64,000 bases of DNA from Elusimicrobiota bacterium (GCA_016706425.1 JADJJR010000001.1:1178001-1242000), one strand, 5' to 3'; counted from the first letter of the stretch, positions 29,001 to 37,860 are shown. The notes: a model not told the origin generated them from the letters alone. Program-made: numbers and translations.

Positions 29001-32000
29001 TGTTGGCCGCGGAGGGGGTGAACAACGCGGAAGTCCACGGGCGGGTCAAAGGGCTGTGGTCCATTTCGCAAAAGTTGGCCAACAAACGGGCGTCCTTAGA
29101 GGATGTCAAAGATCTGTTCGGTTTTTACGTGGCCTATGAAAACGCCAGCGGCCAGCCGGGAGCCGTCCGCGCGGCATTGCAAAAATTAAACGCTGGGCAA
29201 TTCTTGGAAGACAACGTCGAAACCCACATCGGGGCCGATTACAGCATCCATAAATTCGTCAGCGTATTGTCCGCGGTGGACGGTTTCGCCAACGCCCGTC
29301 TTGAAGTCCAAGTGTTTGATTCCGATGATTTCCTTCGATCGAAAGAAGGGGTGGCGGCCCGGTGGGTTTACGGACTCGGCAAAGAAATCAAACCAAGCGG
29401 TTGGGTGCAAATCGACCGTTTTGAATACACCGGAAACCTTCGGGACGACCTCAAACACTTCCAGCGACGGGCCCGTGAAAACGGTTTTGTTTATGTCAAC
29501 GTGGAAACCCCCAATGGACAAAGCGTTCCGATCCGAATGATCGATTTGCCCCGCGGCGGGCTCTTCCCCGGCGACGCCGCGTCCCACTGGCGGGTCAACG
29601 CGTTGAAGGCGGAGTACCAGGGGTTTGAGGAGATCTCCCTCGGGAGGGACGGCCGGCCGGCGCGTTTTCCCTTGAACGAGGGTCATCCTTTGTCTCCGGG
29701 CGCCATCCTGGCTTTGTTGCCCCCGGACGCGGCGCGCCCGGGGACGAACGAAGCCGCGATGGAGGAGATCCTCGCCCTTTCTCAACGCCCCCGGACCCTG
29801 GTGATGGCCACCCTGTCCAAAGGAGAGCTCACTCTCAAACAACTGGCGGATCAGGGGCGGCGCACCGCGGTTGCCGCCTTCTTTAACGACGCCCCTTTCA
29901 GTCGTGTCCCGGACATCACCGATTTCGAGATTCGTCAGTTGACCCGGTTGGCAAAAAGCATGGGGTTCGGCGGGAACGTCATGGAACTCTACGCCTACCT
30001 GGGCCTTCTGACCGGAGCGGCGCGCGAGGGTCTGTCCCGCGAAGTGGCCGAATACCTCACGATCGATACCGTGAAAGCCCGCCGGGGTCCGGCGGTGGGG
30101 ATGACGGCGACGGTCAATGGGGAAAAAGTCGATTTGTATCGCGAGGGGTATGAGATCGTCGAAATCACGGGACGCCACGACCGCCCCGCCGCCCTTTTGG
30201 ACGTGGTGAAGATCCTCAAGAGTTACCGCATTAAGGTCAACGATTTCATTTATTTACCGCAGACCAACGGCGGAAGCCGGGAATCCTACGTCATTCAATT
30301 GGCGGTCAAAACCCGGTCGGCCCTGTTGGATAGAGCCCTGGCCGATATACAGATGCAAATCGCCGATGTTCCCCGGACGATTGAAGATCCCCTTCTTCTC
30401 AACGTGGAAGTGATCGCTCCGCGAAGCGGCGCGCGGCCGGGCGCCCCCGAGCCGGACGTGGAATTCTTGGAAGCGTTGCGGGAAACAAACATCGAAACCA
30501 ACATCGCGGTGGACACCTTGGCCAACGGGGATGTCCAAATGCAAACGCTGGTGGCGTGCCCCCGCGGATTCCTTCCCTTCTTGGAAAGCGACCTGCGCAA
30601 TCGTTTTGGGTCAGGAGCCTATGTGAGCGTGCGGAAAAAGAACGGGTTGACGCCCTCCACCGTCCTCCCCGTTCTACTGGCGCCGGTGTTGACCGGCCTG
30701 GTGGGCTTGCTGAGCGCCACCCCCGCCTACAGCGCGGTTGAAACCGCGTCACCGGCTGCGCTCGAATTTTCCACCTATTTAATTTGGGGGGTGGTCGTCG
30801 CTGCCGCGATCGCATGGGTCTGGCGGGCAAGTCCGGACCGGTTTCGACAGTACTTTTCCGCGTCATCGCCCGAAGCCGTTCGTTCGCGGGCCCCCACAAG
30901 CCCTGGGGCGACCGAGATTCCCGGGGGGGGGGCCGCGACCACGGCGTCCCCCACAGATGAAGAAGCCCATGAGAAATGGTTGCGGGAGTTCGTTCCCCGG
31001 GCCCAAAACCGGGTGGACGAAAATTCGAAATTGTCACCTCAAGATCGGGAAAACGCCCGGGGTTTTATCGACGATGTTTTTCATGTTTTGACGATTCACG
31101 GGGACCAATCTCCTCCCAAAGTGGAAAACGCCGAAATCGAAAAGGCCGGGGATTCTTTCGTTGTCCTGTTGGGGGAAACTTCTTACGACCGGATATCCCG
31201 CAACGCCCTGTCGCTCATGGAAACGGTGTTGAACATGGACCACGCGTCCCTTGCGAGAACAAAACCTGCGAGGGACTCCGCGCCCGGTTCCGGAAAGAGT
31301 CCTGGCGAAACGGGCCAATTTTTCCTTCGGTTGGAGGAGTCGATTCGCCGGTTGAATCCCGGTTCGGATTTGAAGACCTTTACGATCACGCATGGAGGGC
31401 AATCTTACCCAGTCGTTCTGTCGAGCGACATGCCTGTGAGCTATCTTCGGGTCGGCGCTTTGTTGGCCGTCCGGCCGGAGGAGACCCCCGGGGAGGGCCT
31501 CGCGATGGAAGAGGATCTTCAAAAGGAATTACGCGACAACAACCTCGGGTTCCTCGTCCCGCGCGGAGTCGATTTCGGCCCCTATGTTGTTCCTTTCCTG
31601 GTGGCCATGCAGGCCAACGCTTCCCAATTCGTTAACGCCGTGGTCGAAGACGACGGCGCGGGCAACGGGATTTTGACCTGGGCGGCCCTGCGGTTGGGTG
31701 CTCGACGGGTGGTGGCCATTGAGAAGGACCCCAGGGCCGTCGAAGAACTTAACGGGATTTTTTCGGAAACAGAATACGCGGGGTTGGAGACGCTGAAGGC
31801 CGATGATTTCAATCGCGCGAAAACCATCGATCCTTCCGCGCGTGTCGTCGTCTTTGAGGGAACATTCGATGAATGGAATGGCATCTCCATTCAAGCAAAA
31901 GAGACATTGCTGGGGCCACTGCCGACCCTGCGCTTGGCCGACGTCGGACCCTTTTATCCCGACGCGAATGAGCCCTTGTTGTTAAACCCTCTAAACGGGA

Positions 32001-35000
32001 TTAATATTTTCGGCGGATACCTGCGGACCAAAGAAAAGGTTTTGGCGGGGTTGTTTTTTGAAACCGACCCCCGCCCTTACCAGGATTATTTGAACCGACA
32101 AGAAAGGGCCTCCCGCAAAGGGGCGGTGAAACCCAGACCGGTGAGCCGGGTCGACCATGCGGACGGGAACTTGGTCTTTTCGGCCATCGTTCTTGGGGGC
32201 GGTGAAACCGAGCTTTCGGTTGAAACGGATGAAAAAGACACCGGTGGAACGGGGGGGATGCTCTCCGCGCTGTTGGCGCCATTGGCCGGTTTTCTTGTGT
32301 TGTGGGGCTTTACGAACGACGTTCAAGCCGCGGCTTTTATAGGGGACGGGCGCGTTCTTGATCGTTCCATTTTTGAGGCCGGGTTGGCGGGGCTGACTCC
32401 GGACGCCCAGACTGTTATCGCTTGGTTGGGGGAGGGGCGCTGGGGGAACGCGGTTTTGGTTTCAGCGGTCGTTGCGGGCCTGGCTTTCCTGGCGGCGATG
32501 GGGTACTGGGGGGGCCGTCTTAAGAGGGAGTTTTTCATTTGGTTGGAATACCGCTGGCCCGTGGTGCGTGAAGATTTTGAACGCAAGGCGCTCCGGTTCT
32601 TCGGATCCTTTCAATGGCCCGCTTTTCCCGCCCCCCCGAACGTTCGTCGCCCGGCCTCGAGCCCGATCGATCTGTCGATGCTGAGCCCGGAGTCGATTCT
32701 CCCCGGGAGACTGGTTGAGGAAATGCGCGCTCTTTGGGGCCCGGGTCCCAACGCGGCCGCGCCGGCGCCCCGCCCCCTTTGGCGCTCCGCCCTGCGGTGG
32801 GTCGCGACGGGGGCTTTGTTCTCGCTTCTCTTGGCGGGGTCGTCCCCGGTGTCCGCGGCGGATATTGCGGCGATGCTTGATCTTCCCATTGTTCCCGGCG
32901 ACTCCTGGGGCGGGACGCTGCTCGCCGCCACGCTCGGCGGAACCGCCGCGTCGGCCGTTGTCTTGCCGCGCGTTTTTGAATTGATTGATGACCTGCGCGG
33001 GCCTTTTGAAAACGATGCCGCTTTCGGTGATCGTTTGAATCGATTCCTTTTTTCCATTCGACGGAATCCGGCCGCCCTGGAGGCTTTTTCCGGATCGTTG
33101 CGCTACCTGATGAACGACACCCCCGGCCCCCGTCAAATGGCCCTGTTCCGGATTCTTCAACGGGTCGAGGTGTTGCGGGCTTTGGAATTGGCCCAAACCC
33201 ACACCGCGCGGGTTCGGAGGGCCATGCAATCGGGGAATCGGCGGGCGGTGACGGCGGCGATGGCCACGGCCGGTCTGGAACTGGGGCGATTGCGTGCCGA
33301 ATGGCGCGGGTTTCCGGACAACGCCCAGGATGTTTTGGTACCGGTGGAACACATGGCGGGGTATTTCTTCGAGGAAATCGCCTCGGATCTGGTGGGCGAG
33401 AGCGTGGCGCGATCAAAACGGTTCGAAGGTCTGCGCGCCGTCGCCGAAAGGGCGTTGGCCAAGACCGAGCGGATGATCGTGGACATTCGCTTGGCGGTGG
33501 TGAACGTCCCCGCCGCGGACTTTTTACCGGTCATGGCGGACACCGAAACCATCGATATGTACAAACTGGCGGAACGGGGGGCCCTGGCCTACTTGGTTCG
33601 TCATGAAACGGTGCGGTCCCGGTGGCAACTGACGCGTGAAATGAGGGCCGATGTGAAGGCGGTGGCGGAGCGTCTGCTTGAACCCATTCACAGTGACGAA
33701 AAAAAACGGCGGGAAATCTGGGGGACGCTTTCCGACCGGGTGGATCTGTACGCCGACACCCCCCGCTTGTTGATGGCGCTTCGCACGGAAGCCTTCCGGT
33801 TGATGAGCGGCGGCCAAATGGACGGGGAGGCTTTCGAACAAAACCGAGCGCTGGCCAAATTGCTGTTGCGGCGCATTGACGCGAAAACCCCGAGGTCCGT
33901 TGGGGGTAAAGGAATTATTGGGGGCCTGTGGGTCGCCTTGGCCTTTGGGGTGGTTGCCGGTCTCGGTGGACTGAATCTTGAGACGATCACCACCGCCGCG
34001 GCGACCGGTTGGAACACCTTGGGGAATGATTTGGGGGCCGGGGTCGTTCTTGTGGGGACCCTGTCGGCCGGATTCGCCGGCGGTGTCGTTAAGGGCAAAG
34101 CGGTGCCCTACCACGATCCGGAAACCGACCTTCAGTTGTATTGGTTGAAACTGACGAGCCGTTTGCCCCTGGACAAAGACGTAATCGAACAATTGAATCA
34201 AGTGGCGGTGTCCTTGTTGGTGGAAATTGAAATGGAAGGGCGTCGGTGGCCCTTGGCTTTGTGGTTCTACAGCAACCGTCTTCGGGAGCACGGTGTCTTT
34301 AAAGAGGTTAATAGAGTGTTGAAGGCCGACGGGCAATCCCCGGATGTGTGGTTAAAAAATGTGGGGCGCGAATTCCGGGATCGGTTGGTGATCGCGAACG
34401 CGCGTGAATTGGGGGTTTTCGCCTCCCGGTTGAAAGTCTATGTCGACGAACGCATGGCCGAAGCGGCCGCCGCCGCGCAACGGTTCCGCGACCAAGTGCC
34501 CCCTAAACAAATGCAGGAGGCGGCGCGAAAGGCCCGAGCGGCCGAGGCGGAACGCTCCCGGACCATGGAGGAATTTATCACCCAAACTCTGCCGGACGAT
34601 TTGGCGGAGATCGCCCGCGCGGAGTTCCATCGCGTGGTGGGATTGTCTTCGGCCGTCTCTTCCGATGAATACACCCGCGTCATGCCCGGCACCTTGGAAG
34701 TGTTTGACGCGTCCCTGAAGAGCTTGGCGGGGGAAATCACACGCCGGCTGATGGAAATCGAGCACGCTTTGGCCATTCGTCCGTCCGGGGTCCCCTTGGA
34801 CAGATTGGCGGGTTCGGACGCTTTGGACGTGACCGCTCTTCTCGAGAGATCCCGTCGAGACCAGAAAGCGATGGGATGGTTGATGGATCAAGCCCGTGGT
34901 TTTTACGGGCGTTTCCCCATGGGCGAATTGCTTGGTCGGGCGTTGCGGGCCTGGACCCCCGCTTCCCCCGCCGATGGAAAAAGTCGATTTATGTTGAACG

Positions 35001-36850
35001 CCGCGCAGGGTCGAAATATCGTGGCGTGGATGTTGGCGTCTCCCCAGGGGCCAGGTCCGGTGACGCGGGGGGCGCGTCCCTACGGCCTGCCCCATTGGAC
35101 GAGATGGATGTTGAACGCGGTTCTTCAAGCCGCGGGGTACGCGGTGGCGCCCGTCGACCGAAAATTGCAGGGGCGCGTCAATCGCGTCGTTCGCCGGTTG
35201 GCCGATCCGCGCCTTCAGGTCCGGGATGTCACGGTGGTGTCCGGCGCGGCTTTCTCGTCGAATGAAAACCGGTTCGTGTTGACCGTTCGCGACCACTCTT
35301 CGGGGCGTGTTCAAGTCCGAATTCACCAGGACACTTTGAATCGTTGGGTGGCGTCTGAATCCGTCTACCCGGGGTATTTCGAGACCCTTTTGGAGGCCGC
35401 GCTCCGCCACGCTTTGGCGCGGGCCGAAGGTGTGCCGGCCGGGGTGTTGGAGGAGTTCGGACTCTCCGCCGAAGGGGTCGAAGGGATGGAGGACGCGGCG
35501 ATTTTTAAAGACTCTGTGGGTGGTGCGGTCGCGCGCGCCCACGGTTTGGCGGCGGCGGCGCGCCTTGGAACGAAAACGGAGCTCGGTCTTCCGACGGTAG
35601 GCCCCGCCCGAGGTCCCGTTGCGGAGGCCTTGAAAATCCTGGCTCCCGAGGGCCGTATTCAGCCGCTTTCCCGGGTGATCACTCTTGAAACCGTGCGGGA
35701 CGATGTGGATGAGGCGGGGCGATCCCGGCGGGAAAAATTGGCCCTCTGGGTTAACGGTCTGTCGGGAGAAACGGCGAAAACCGAAGGTCGGTCGAACACG
35801 GGGCCGGAGTGGGAGGCGGTCTTTGAGGCCTCGACCGACGCGTCCTGGATCGAGCGTCGGGACTCCTTCGAAACGAACCTCCTCAAGTTGATCGAGCGGG
35901 AAGGGGGGGATGACCCCCGGCGATCGCTCCGGGCCCGCCTGACGCGGGACGTGTTAAAAATACTAACCGAAGCGAACAGCGGAGTCCCGGCGGGACGGAA
36001 CGCCGCCGAGACGCTGGATCGCGTCTTCGGGTTGGTCGGCCGGTTGCACGCGTTGGGGGGAGCCTTGACTCTGGCCGACGATGGTCGATCGAAGAAAAAG
36101 GCCGAGTGGGCGGATCCCCTTCTTCCGGCTTTTCAAGATTTGGACATCCGGTTGCTCGGGGAGATGGGGGTTTCCTGGTTGGGGCGGCGGAATTTGGCGG
36201 CGGCGTTGAACCGTTCGGCCCGGTTCTACAGCCATGCGATTTTGCAGGGGGTTCGGCTCCGAGACTCCAAGATTGTCTTTGACGAGGCGATCCTCCGGGA
36301 CGGGGATGTTTTGATTCATGTGTCCCCGGGGATGGTCGATCCCGAACGGGATATGACGGCCTCCGAAACGACCCAATTGGAACAAATAGCCCGTTTGAAC
36401 TCCGGACTGAATGTATTGGGGGACGAATTGAAGCCGAGGGGGCGTTTTGTCTTCCTCACCGAGACCGGGGTGAATGGTTCCCTTCCGGAGGTCATTGAGG
36501 CCCTGGGCCGAAAAGCCCAGCGCGCCGGCTTGGCGACGGATTTCGATTCATTGGCGATCCACGCCCGAACCCGGGGACAAAAAGTGTTCGCCCGTTCCCT
36601 GGAAGGATTCACGACCCACAGCGAAACACAAACGCGCGTGGACGCGGAGCGCCTTTTCAATACCATTCCGGAATTGTCGAACCCCTTCCTGTTCCGCCTT
36701 GATCAACCGGGCGTGTCGTGGCATTTGGGGTCCTGGGCCGACCGGTTGGCCGCCGAGTTGGTGGCGGTCATGGGCGGTTTGGTGCGGGATCAAGCGCGGC
36801 GGGTGTCCGAAGAGCTTCGAAAGGAAGGGGTTTTGCGCTACCAGGCGTAA
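23063..36850 (+). CDS. Giant exported multi-domain protein with RelA/SpoT-like, GGDEF-like and CPBP-like modules
   Basis: One uninterrupted frame of 4,595 residues. I prefer the ATG at 23063 over the GTG just before it; AGGG lies upstream. Residues 1-35 are a signal peptide (KFLSGAVAAVYLLTNVAG then AHAAES). About 125-545 resembles the ChaN/TraB/EreA superfamily (QDLHDS, LVGLEGAQGEF, VAGGFHTEGLTHLL). About 750-1010 is GGDEF-like, with GAGGDEF ending at 830 and DALGEAKNRGRNRVY. About 1330-1460 is a CPBP-like membrane domain with FTLIH and HAGWN but no EE motif. About 1760-2445 follows the order of RelA/SpoT: degenerate HD, synthetase (EVHGRVKGLWSISQKL, LEVQVFDSDD), TGS (VETPNGQSVPIRMIDLP) and ACT (ITGRHDRPAALLDVVKIL). 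About 2850-2920 looks like a methyltransferase (DDGAGNGILTWAALRLGARR). From 3050 to the end it is mostly helical, with membrane hairpins. Function is unknown. Confidence 0.9.
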   Translation: MDLFPIPWSRTRKFLSGAVAAVYLLTNVAGAHAAESGFWSARRDAIRQRQPPATKKTAAPLVVAALPAGFDLPSYQPRVLGAPPSSETDSAAVAGTAFRRVSEIDLPRWLADVVAPHGTVRDVYLSNRPDAPLVIHLQDLHDSVEAQRHIAGLLSDLQDARGVSLVGLEGAQGEFALGAFRSYPDAGLLRAVADHLMVEGFLGGPEFAGLTLAQPPLLWGIEDSKLYESNLAVVKESARRRPSFEAFTVKARAVLEKVKDRRLPTRLMEFDRRWSGYQSGAASLGDTVKYLLRVAPTPTLRYGNLHLLADALEWEALLDKKKIESERALILDRLARALPRSELDRLVAQSALHRLGRVTYGEFHRFFRGMCLRNGVALDGYEHFNNYIRYILLAERINRNDLFVELEALQLEVQNLLALTTEERRVMTAVRHLALVERLARHAYTPMDWRYHETHAAALHELGKEIATLAAEVGLDTDLVSPSEDLFRPFEAFCGDAVNRNTALVRGLLDKMRAEKRKAAVLVAGGFHTEGLTHLLRQQGVSYAVVTPKITGAPPASSKTLDLLARDPAPLEKLFAGETLNIPTPRLTALSNAKMPIARRLVILKAALLASLTIFATNAPLSAAAAESLQSWPVIEKVSGRARSPTEAVLTIQTEDGQRKRWVATTAPAADADPDYHGTVGDTEVYLESAPPASSLARRLRERWDSLFLITAISSRRRAPLPTASPPLDTTPFPQGRDPWGARDAGDVAIGEAMETGNPDVHVFSGDFDLSAKNNASIGKIAVGSIQESNSPDLIAARGPAPFWEIRAALAAAMKEAGADIYAGAGGDEFRGVARGKDAPRRLVEVGQRLNAHFIGRYQFFHITHPDPDNPAVQADVAERVRRWVEARTPDGPYRLVRFGNGFTLVTLRAGRGLRASSGLRRALGSSVRVRERLVERLGLGPFSVSMGVVSAGVAKSLLISVAGTALADNARALAVWIQRFANDALGEAKNRGRNRVYAPADVEELTGVLKKGSVTVEHVRGLREELRTGKKTAGSAALAADGETPVRSLSEFWSAVKDRRGEDLDLLVFTVVRYTPTHRGAVVRRVNDTLRRVPARFRRWVPGALLRRVDSFIQKRAFHAYQGSDYEKGNRAIAAFVKHVTETVTNGSAGRSPIFGRSVDTVFAAVPSGGPTNHNLPLGQMMEAFRKSLNVAEGRVMAQPRAIVYRVRGRNFKELASSTGGMLDTMAHVEELLETYSREATAYLGSDLVRGALQENLKAVFDVRAGANFIELTYDPDKAGRMMVLYRQSQMGDAERAESVLFARAPEELGSLLYRAYARLLERVGVSEHRVRLWLGSRYAQAFIIPAVELFGLPGVAWLLSPLMGWGLAVVAGSALFTLIHGLPGLTRGPPALRQDGGQFLARLFISLLINAAALSVGSVDPAQSIHPVFEIAGIPFASLVMAYASHAGWNFLVPEKYRLSLIPGNKYKVPPVAPAAATGNALRSPKQPLNPDPATGKGGETDLQGTVRVGLVELNNFLDETENSFRQRRLPFSPADREALHFAIRLAAPVYARGPRTDPYAPSTPYEAVRRAVGAVSSADGLIAAVSPIQGPLADGLFGTGKAAAFLQGKVLPRDANTFVDLIRAGAALEQDRALLWEMTDAGALTSLELRDTYLIRGPPLTDRLAGALRAIRLDGNPSSAQILAEIDALYARYSLTWAERGVLYLIALTRGEGAGSVRGPPGFNAVERLHQLLRSARAGGGVAENKWSETQRSLTQAANLLSDFSAEFPEHQSAVRYGLDVAQNIARFEGNERVLVAGMIAGVGIQSPAAGEAFWKYIEKKGFGVQRVESLRWIRELAAPWAAAHLVSYRPAERSLGAIRNQMGVIIQRLGTEDPDLVAQLLWAGKLAELKARTGDGTRSPDVEIRRLAQEISDVHARFAERFGQTGAGTQILDEVFRLAQPARYFRLKKDFQRVTGLSYEEARERFQKLIPEFETLLAAEGVNNAEVHGRVKGLWSISQKLANKRASLEDVKDLFGFYVAYENASGQPGAVRAALQKLNAGQFLEDNVETHIGADYSIHKFVSVLSAVDGFANARLEVQVFDSDDFLRSKEGVAARWVYGLGKEIKPSGWVQIDRFEYTGNLRDDLKHFQRRARENGFVYVNVETPNGQSVPIRMIDLPRGGLFPGDAASHWRVNALKAEYQGFEEISLGRDGRPARFPLNEGHPLSPGAILALLPPDAARPGTNEAAMEEILALSQRPRTLVMATLSKGELTLKQLADQGRRTAVAAFFNDAPFSRVPDITDFEIRQLTRLAKSMGFGGNVMELYAYLGLLTGAAREGLSREVAEYLTIDTVKARRGPAVGMTATVNGEKVDLYREGYEIVEITGRHDRPAALLDVVKILKSYRIKVNDFIYLPQTNGGSRESYVIQLAVKTRSALLDRALADIQMQIADVPRTIEDPLLLNVEVIAPRSGARPGAPEPDVEFLEALRETNIETNIAVDTLANGDVQMQTLVACPRGFLPFLESDLRNRFGSGAYVSVRKKNGLTPSTVLPVLLAPVLTGLVGLLSATPAYSAVETASPAALEFSTYLIWGVVVAAAIAWVWRASPDRFRQYFSASSPEAVRSRAPTSPGATEIPGGGAATTASPTDEEAHEKWLREFVPRAQNRVDENSKLSPQDRENARGFIDDVFHVLTIHGDQSPPKVENAEIEKAGDSFVVLLGETSYDRISRNALSLMETVLNMDHASLARTKPARDSAPGSGKSPGETGQFFLRLEESIRRLNPGSDLKTFTITHGGQSYPVVLSSDMPVSYLRVGALLAVRPEETPGEGLAMEEDLQKELRDNNLGFLVPRGVDFGPYVVPFLVAMQANASQFVNAVVEDDGAGNGILTWAALRLGARRVVAIEKDPRAVEELNGIFSETEYAGLETLKADDFNRAKTIDPSARVVVFEGTFDEWNGISIQAKETLLGPLPTLRLADVGPFYPDANEPLLLNPLNGINIFGGYLRTKEKVLAGLFFETDPRPYQDYLNRQERASRKGAVKPRPVSRVDHADGNLVFSAIVLGGGETELSVETDEKDTGGTGGMLSALLAPLAGFLVLWGFTNDVQAAAFIGDGRVLDRSIFEAGLAGLTPDAQTVIAWLGEGRWGNAVLVSAVVAGLAFLAAMGYWGGRLKREFFIWLEYRWPVVREDFERKALRFFGSFQWPAFPAPPNVRRPASSPIDLSMLSPESILPGRLVEEMRALWGPGPNAAAPAPRPLWRSALRWVATGALFSLLLAGSSPVSAADIAAMLDLPIVPGDSWGGTLLAATLGGTAASAVVLPRVFELIDDLRGPFENDAAFGDRLNRFLFSIRRNPAALEAFSGSLRYLMNDTPGPRQMALFRILQRVEVLRALELAQTHTARVRRAMQSGNRRAVTAAMATAGLELGRLRAEWRGFPDNAQDVLVPVEHMAGYFFEEIASDLVGESVARSKRFEGLRAVAERALAKTERMIVDIRLAVVNVPAADFLPVMADTETIDMYKLAERGALAYLVRHETVRSRWQLTREMRADVKAVAERLLEPIHSDEKKRREIWGTLSDRVDLYADTPRLLMALRTEAFRLMSGGQMDGEAFEQNRALAKLLLRRIDAKTPRSVGGKGIIGGLWVALAFGVVAGLGGLNLETITTAAATGWNTLGNDLGAGVVLVGTLSAGFAGGVVKGKAVPYHDPETDLQLYWLKLTSRLPLDKDVIEQLNQVAVSLLVEIEMEGRRWPLALWFYSNRLREHGVFKEVNRVLKADGQSPDVWLKNVGREFRDRLVIANARELGVFASRLKVYVDERMAEAAAAAQRFRDQVPPKQMQEAARKARAAEAERSRTMEEFITQTLPDDLAEIARAEFHRVVGLSSAVSSDEYTRVMPGTLEVFDASLKSLAGEITRRLMEIEHALAIRPSGVPLDRLAGSDALDVTALLERSRRDQKAMGWLMDQARGFYGRFPMGELLGRALRAWTPASPADGKSRFMLNAAQGRNIVAWMLASPQGPGPVTRGARPYGLPHWTRWMLNAVLQAAGYAVAPVDRKLQGRVNRVVRRLADPRLQVRDVTVVSGAAFSSNENRFVLTVRDHSSGRVQVRIHQDTLNRWVASESVYPGYFETLLEAALRHALARAEGVPAGVLEEFGLSAEGVEGMEDAAIFKDSVGGAVARAHGLAAAARLGTKTELGLPTVGPARGPVAEALKILAPEGRIQPLSRVITLETVRDDVDEAGRSRREKLALWVNGLSGETAKTEGRSNTGPEWEAVFEASTDASWIERRDSFETNLLKLIEREGGDDPRRSLRARLTRDVLKILTEANSGVPAGRNAAETLDRVFGLVGRLHALGGALTLADDGRSKKKAEWADPLLPAFQDLDIRLLGEMGVSWLGRRNLAAALNRSARFYSHAILQGVRLRDSKIVFDEAILRDGDVLIHVSPGMVDPERDMTASETTQLEQIARLNSGLNVLGDELKPRGRFVFLTETGVNGSLPEVIEALGRKAQRAGLATDFDSLAIHARTRGQKVFARSLEGFTTHSETQTRVDAERLFNTIPELSNPFLFRLDQPGVSWHLGSWADRLAAELVAVMGGLVRDQARRVSEELRKEGVLRYQA

Positions 36851-36858
36851 AAAGCCTT

Positions 36859-37860
36859 CTACTCCGTCGTAAGAACAACTTTCCCAAAGGATTTATTTTG
36901 TTGAAGGTGGGACTGGGCGGCCGCGGCCTGGGCCAGCGGGAACACCCGATCGACAACGGGTTTGAATTGTCCTGATTTAAAGAGCGCGAAAACATCCTCC
37001 AAGGCGCGCCGCGGGCCCAAACGGGTTCCAAAAACCGTGATGTTTTTCCCAAAAAGGGAACGAAGATCGAACGACGCTTCCCGGCCGGATGTCGACCCGC
37101 AGGCCACCAAACGGCCGCCTCTCCGAAGGCATTGCAGGTCGGTGGCGAAAGTCGTTTGCCCGACCGTGTCGAGCACCACGTCCACCCCGCGCCCTTCCGT
37201 CCATCGCGCCGCCGCCGTCGCCCAATCCTCCTCCGTCCGCACCACCGCCTCTTCGGCCCCCAGGGCGATGGCCCGATCCTTTTTCCAGGGGGCCCCCACC
37301 GTGGTCATGACCCGCGCGCCCCGCTCCCGGGCGATTTGAATCGCGGCGGTGCCCACCCCGCTGCCGCCGGCGTGGATCAACGCCGTTTCGCCCCGGGTCA
37401 AACCCGCCAATGAAACCAGCGCGTGCCAGGCGGTCATGAAGACGAGGGGAAAGGCGGCGGCCGCTTCGAAAGGGATCGTGTCCGGCAAGGGGAGGAGATT
37501 TCGATCGGGCACCACCACGAATTGGGCGTACCCGCCGTTGGTGTTTTGACCCAGGATGTCGAATCGGTCGCAGAGGTGGTCTCGGTCGGTGGCGCAGGCC
37601 GGGCAGGCGCCGCAGGAGAGCCCGGGCGCAACCATCACGCGGCGGCCGTCGTCGGTTGTTCCCGCCACATCGGCTCCCAACACGTGCGGCAAAGGCACGG
37701 GGAGCCCCGGCGTTCCCTGGCGCAGCAGCAGGTCCAGGCGGTTCAACCCGCAGGCTTTGACCCGCACCCGGGTTTCGCCGGACCCCGGAACGGGGGTGGG
37801 AAAATCCCCCCAGGTCAATTTATCGATTCCGCCGTGTTCGGCGAAAAAGACCGCCTTCAT
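36859..37860 (-). CDS. Zinc-containing MDR alcohol dehydrogenase / quinone oxidoreductase
   Basis: A medium-chain dehydrogenase/reductase of 333 residues. The N-terminal GroES-like half keeps GLNRLDLLLRQG and LPHVLGADVAG, and a structural-zinc cysteine cluster CGACPACATDRDHLC. The Rossmann half has IHAGGSGVGTAAIQIARERG. The pattern fits the QOR/crotonyl-CoA reductase-like branch of NADPH-dependent reductases; the substrate cannot be told. Its ATG overlaps the stop of the HemQ-like gene, so the two are one transcript. It converges on the giant gene with only 8 bases between stops and no clear terminator. Confidence 0.85.
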   Translation of the reverse strand: MKAVFFAEHGGIDKLTWGDFPTPVPGSGETRVRVKACGLNRLDLLLRQGTPGLPVPLPHVLGADVAGTTDDGRRVMVAPGLSCGACPACATDRDHLCDRFDILGQNTNGGYAQFVVVPDRNLLPLPDTIPFEAAAAFPLVFMTAWHALVSLAGLTRGETALIHAGGSGVGTAAIQIARERGARVMTTVGAPWKKDRAIALGAEEAVVRTEEDWATAAARWTEGRGVDVVLDTVGQTTFATDLQCLRRGGRLVACGSTSGREASFDLRSLFGKNITVFGTRLGPRRALEDVFALFKSGQFKPVVDRVFPLAQAAAAQSHLQQNKSFGKVVLTTE

